Part shown: positions 61,861 through 64,000 of the stretch, piece after piece
How positions within the stretch are numbered: the stretch's first letter is position 1
Layout: each line of letters starts with the position of its first letter
Source: Ancylobacter novellus
GTDB lineage: Bacteria > Pseudomonadota > Alphaproteobacteria > Rhizobiales > Methylopilaceae
NCBI GenBank assembly: GCA_003241695.1
Contig: QFPN01000004.1
Location: 310,001-374,000 of the forward strand
Length of the DNA: 64,000 nucleotides
Reading direction: 5' to 3'
The notes under the pieces: model-generated
What the model was told of the DNA's origin: nothing
Database searches by the model: none
The model's input: only the letters and a program-made list of their open reading frames with translations
Made by a program: the position numbers and the translations under genes

Positions 61861-61889
61861 TCTAAGGTACTAACGTTAGAACGATCTAA
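61861..61889. promoter_or_regulatory. Palindromic operator candidate of the right-hand minus-strand operon
   Basis: CTAACGTTAG (61870-61879) is a perfect 10-base palindrome flanked by further TCTAA boxes at 61861 and 61885 and TTAGA at 61876. It lies 48-76 bases before the PLP-enzyme start, in an AT-rich spot. It differs from the CTATCAT...ATGATAG sites, so a different regulator, or none encoded here, may act. Confidence 0.45.
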
Positions 61890-62362
61890 TGACAATAGCT
61901 CAAGCGCATTCTCTTCCGCATTCCGCATGGCCCGCAATGGGAGAACCGGCCCTGTCCTCGAGATCCTCGGCGCGACGCCTTCAGCTTTTCCTACCCATGC
62001 GGCTTCAAGACGCCTTCGACCTCGACGCGATAAGCCGTCCCAGCCCAGCGAGACCGTGACGGCATCGGAGAGCGACAATCTGTAAAAATATATGGACGGC
62101 CAATGTCGTGGACACGATGACCGCGTCGTATATGATCGCAAAGCGGTCGATTGTCGGGTCTATGCGGAAGGGTTCGAAACGTCCGTCGAGGAAGATCAGC
62201 TGCAGTTCTCCACCCCGCCGGCGGTTCGCACACCCCGAGCGGACGGCCACGAACTGCGACCCGCCTCGCAACTTGCAAGATCGTTCGGGCGTTCGAACGT
62301 CGACCTCGCTTGGAACGCGACCATGACTTCCCGGCGTTTCACCGGCTGAAAGCGAAAAGCGT
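61890..62362. other. Divergent intergenic stretch without a supported gene
   Basis: About 470 bases between the PLP-enzyme operon and the COG2907 gene. Overlapping short frames exist on both strands, but none has a family motif, a ribosome-binding site or coupling. Some minus-strand pieces (for example RFEPFRIDPTIDRFAIIYDA near 62145-62205) look protein-like across more than one frame, so a decayed gene is possible but unproven. Confidence 0.4.
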
Positions 62363-63670
62363 ATGATCCCGGAAGGCCGCAAGCGCATCGCGATCGTCGG
62401 ATCGGGCATCGCAGGCGCTTCCGCCGCATGGGCGCTCGCACGCGACAACGACGTGGTGGTCTACGAGAAGGAACCCCGGCCGGGCGGTCACGCGCATACG
62501 GTCGACATCGACTATGACGGCGCGGCGATCGCGGTGGACACAGGTTTCATCGTCTACAACGAGCTGAACTATCCGGCCCTGACGAAACTGTTCGCGGAAC
62601 TTGGCGTCGAGACCAAGGCCAGCGACATGAGCTTCGGCCTGTCCCTCGACGGCGGCGCGTTCGAATGGTCCGGCAAAACGGTCGGCACATTGTTCGCACA
62701 GCGCCGCAACATGCTGGCGGTCTCATATCTCTGGATGTTGCGGGAGGTTCTGCGGTTCAACCGCCTCTGCCGCGCGGATCGCGCCGCTGGCGTGCTGACG
62801 GGCTTGAGCCTTGGCGCCTGGCTCGACCGACACAAGTTGAGCCGGCGGTTCCGCGAGGACTACCTTGTTCCGATGGCGGCAGCGATCTGGTCGACGCCCG
62901 CGATCAAGGTGCTGGACTTCCCGGCGGAAAGTTTCATCGCGTTCTTCGACAATCATCGGCTCATCGATCCAGACCGCCCGGTCTGGCGCACCGTCGTCGG
63001 CGGCAGCCGATCCTATGTCGACGCGATCCGCCGCCATGGCGGCCAACTCAGGCTCGGAACGTCCGTCGCAAGGGTCATTCGCGACGACGATGGAGCGACC
63101 ATCGTCGATGGAACCGGCGGACAGGATCGCTTCGACGCCGTCGTGCTCGCGGCGCATAGCGACGAAAGCCTGTCCATGCTCGCGGATCCGACCCACGCCG
63201 AACGCACGGTTCTCGGGGCCATCGCGTATCGGCCGAACGACGTGGTGCTGCACAGAGACAAGAAGCTGATGCCGAAGCGCGGATCCGTCTGGTCGGCCTG
63301 GAATTATCTGGGCTCCCGACGAGACGACGAGGCCGCCCGCCGGGACGTCGCGGTGACATACTGGATGAACGCGTTGCAAGGGATCGACCAGACGCGCCCG
63401 CTGTTCATAACGCTCAATCCGCCGTTCGAACCGGATCCAGACAAAACCTTCCGGCGCTTCTGCTACGCCCATCCGCAATACGACGCCGCGGCGCTTGCGG
63501 CGCAACGCCAGCTTCCGGGAATCCAGGGCCTCAACCGAACCTATTTCTGCGGAGCGTGGACTGGCTACGGCTTTCACGAGGACGGGCTCGTCTCGGGACT
63601 CGACGTCGCCCGGAGGCTGGGCTCGCCCGTTTCATGGCGTGCGTCGCCCTTCAGAAAGGCCGCCGCGTGA
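62363..63670 (+). CDS. NAD(P)/FAD-dependent oxidoreductase of the COG2907 type
   Basis: A 435-residue flavoprotein. It begins RIAIVGSGIAGASAAWALA with the FAD-binding glycines, then VVYEKEPRPGGHAHTVDI, VDTGFIVYNELNYPALTKLF and, at the C-terminus, YFCGAWTGYGFHEDGLVSG. This pattern is diagnostic of COG2907 amine-oxidase-like proteins. They are almost always followed by a DUF1365 gene and a cyclopropane-fatty-acid-synthase homologue, often under singlet-oxygen (ECF sigma/ChrR) control, and act in fatty-acid modification. The GTGA overlap with the next gene, a DUF1365 protein, fits this operon. Confidence 0.9.
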   Translation: MIPEGRKRIAIVGSGIAGASAAWALARDNDVVVYEKEPRPGGHAHTVDIDYDGAAIAVDTGFIVYNELNYPALTKLFAELGVETKASDMSFGLSLDGGAFEWSGKTVGTLFAQRRNMLAVSYLWMLREVLRFNRLCRADRAAGVLTGLSLGAWLDRHKLSRRFREDYLVPMAAAIWSTPAIKVLDFPAESFIAFFDNHRLIDPDRPVWRTVVGGSRSYVDAIRRHGGQLRLGTSVARVIRDDDGATIVDGTGGQDRFDAVVLAAHSDESLSMLADPTHAERTVLGAIAYRPNDVVLHRDKKLMPKRGSVWSAWNYLGSRRDDEAARRDVAVTYWMNALQGIDQTRPLFITLNPPFEPDPDKTFRRFCYAHPQYDAAALAAQRQLPGIQGLNRTYFCGAWTGYGFHEDGLVSGLDVARRLGSPVSWRASPFRKAAA

Positions 63671-64000
63671 GCGTCGCCGCGCCTCCTCGGCAGCTCGACC
63701 GTGATCGGGATATGGAACCACGGACCGCGAACCGCGGCGCTCCTCACGAAACGGACGGGAATTTCTATTCGTGGCCTGGAGAGAAGGCGCAGTTACCGCC
63801 CTTGTTCCCGCCGCCGGTTGAAGCCGCGTCGCTCTTCGTCGGTCCCGTCATGCACGCCCGGCTGAAACCGAAGTCGCATCGCTTCCGCTACGATGTGTTT
63901 TCGCTGCTCATCGACCTCGACCGGCTGCCGGAAGCCGGCCGGACCACGCGCCTGTTCTCGGTCGGCCGGTTCAATCTTGTGAGCTTCTTCGAGCGCGACC
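63667..64000 (+). CDS. DUF1365 family protein, 3' truncated by window end
   Basis: The frame opens with GTG at 63667, overlapping the stop of the COG2907 gene, and remains open to the edge; ATG 63712 is an alternative start. The visible 111 residues include VGPVMHARLKPKSHRFRYDVF, LLIDLDRLPE and SVGRFNLVSFFERD, which match the conserved beginning of DUF1365 (MHxRxxPxxHxFxY...LxDLDxL...NRFNLxSFxxRDHG). The function is not established; the family always travels with COG2907 and Cfa-like genes. A Cfa-like gene is predicted just beyond the window. Confidence 0.88.
   Translation, partial: MSVAAPPRQLDRDRDMEPRTANRGAPHETDGNFYSWPGEKAQLPPLFPPPVEAASLFVGPVMHARLKPKSHRFRYDVFSLLIDLDRLPEAGRTTRLFSVGRFNLVSFFERD

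Overview
This is a GC-rich window (roughly two thirds G+C by eye) from an alphaproteobacterium, most likely of the order Hyphomicrobiales. Reasons: a lanthanide-type XoxF methanol dehydrogenase, dense ATGA/GTGA-coupled operons, several Liv and sugar-type ABC importers, NarL-type two-component pairs, a RIME/REP-like intergenic palindrome, and a COG2907-DUF1365 pair at the right edge. A methylotroph related to Methylopila or Hansschlegelia is a guess only. I see no insertion sequence, phage, CRISPR array or plasmid functions.

Left part (1-28.6 kb). The 3' end of a HyuB-type hydantoinase/carboxylase subunit with a Cys-rich tail is followed by a TorT-like binding protein with a two-domain ATPase and a permease, then an MFS carrier. 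Next, on the minus strand, comes a NarL regulator, a soluble hybrid histidine kinase and a leaderless periplasmic-binding-protein homologue, which looks like a cytoplasmic ligand-sensing pathway. A second NarL-type pair is divergent from xoxF, which ends at a strong terminator. Then come a GNAT-amine oxidase-cupin operon, a remnant of a FAD enzyme, and a long minus-strand operon hyuA-hyuB-binding protein-livHMGF. That operon is divergent from a MerR-XRE-cupin fusion regulator, with a palindromic operator between them.

Middle part (28.6-38.4 kb). gabD and gabT with a divergent LysR regulator, tRNA-Ser(CGA), a one-domain voltage-gated cation channel, ada, a rhomboid protease, a histidine phosphatase and a TerC-family membrane protein. 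These look mostly like housekeeping genes.

Right part (38.6-61.9 kb). This looks like one catabolic island built around coenzyme F420. It holds a GntR/UTRA regulator, a diaminopropionate-ammonia-lyase-like enzyme, a complete Liv importer, the F420:NADPH oxidoreductase gene npdG, and cofE, cofD, cofC and a fused cofGH (fbiC). On the opposite strand, pointing back at these, are a PLP enzyme, two CoA-transferase subunits, an F420-type LLM oxidoreductase, an M20 amidohydrolase and a three-subunit molybdenum hydroxylase whose iron-sulfur subunit is fused to a CoxG domain. Four related imperfect palindromes, at the GntR gene, in the Liv promoter region (two) and before npdG, suggest one regulon. 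My reading is import of an amide-like nitrogen compound, hydrolysis, PLP-dependent elimination, CoA activation, molybdenum hydroxylation and an F420-dependent redox step. The substrate is unknown.

The window ends inside a DUF1365 gene coupled to a COG2907 flavoprotein.
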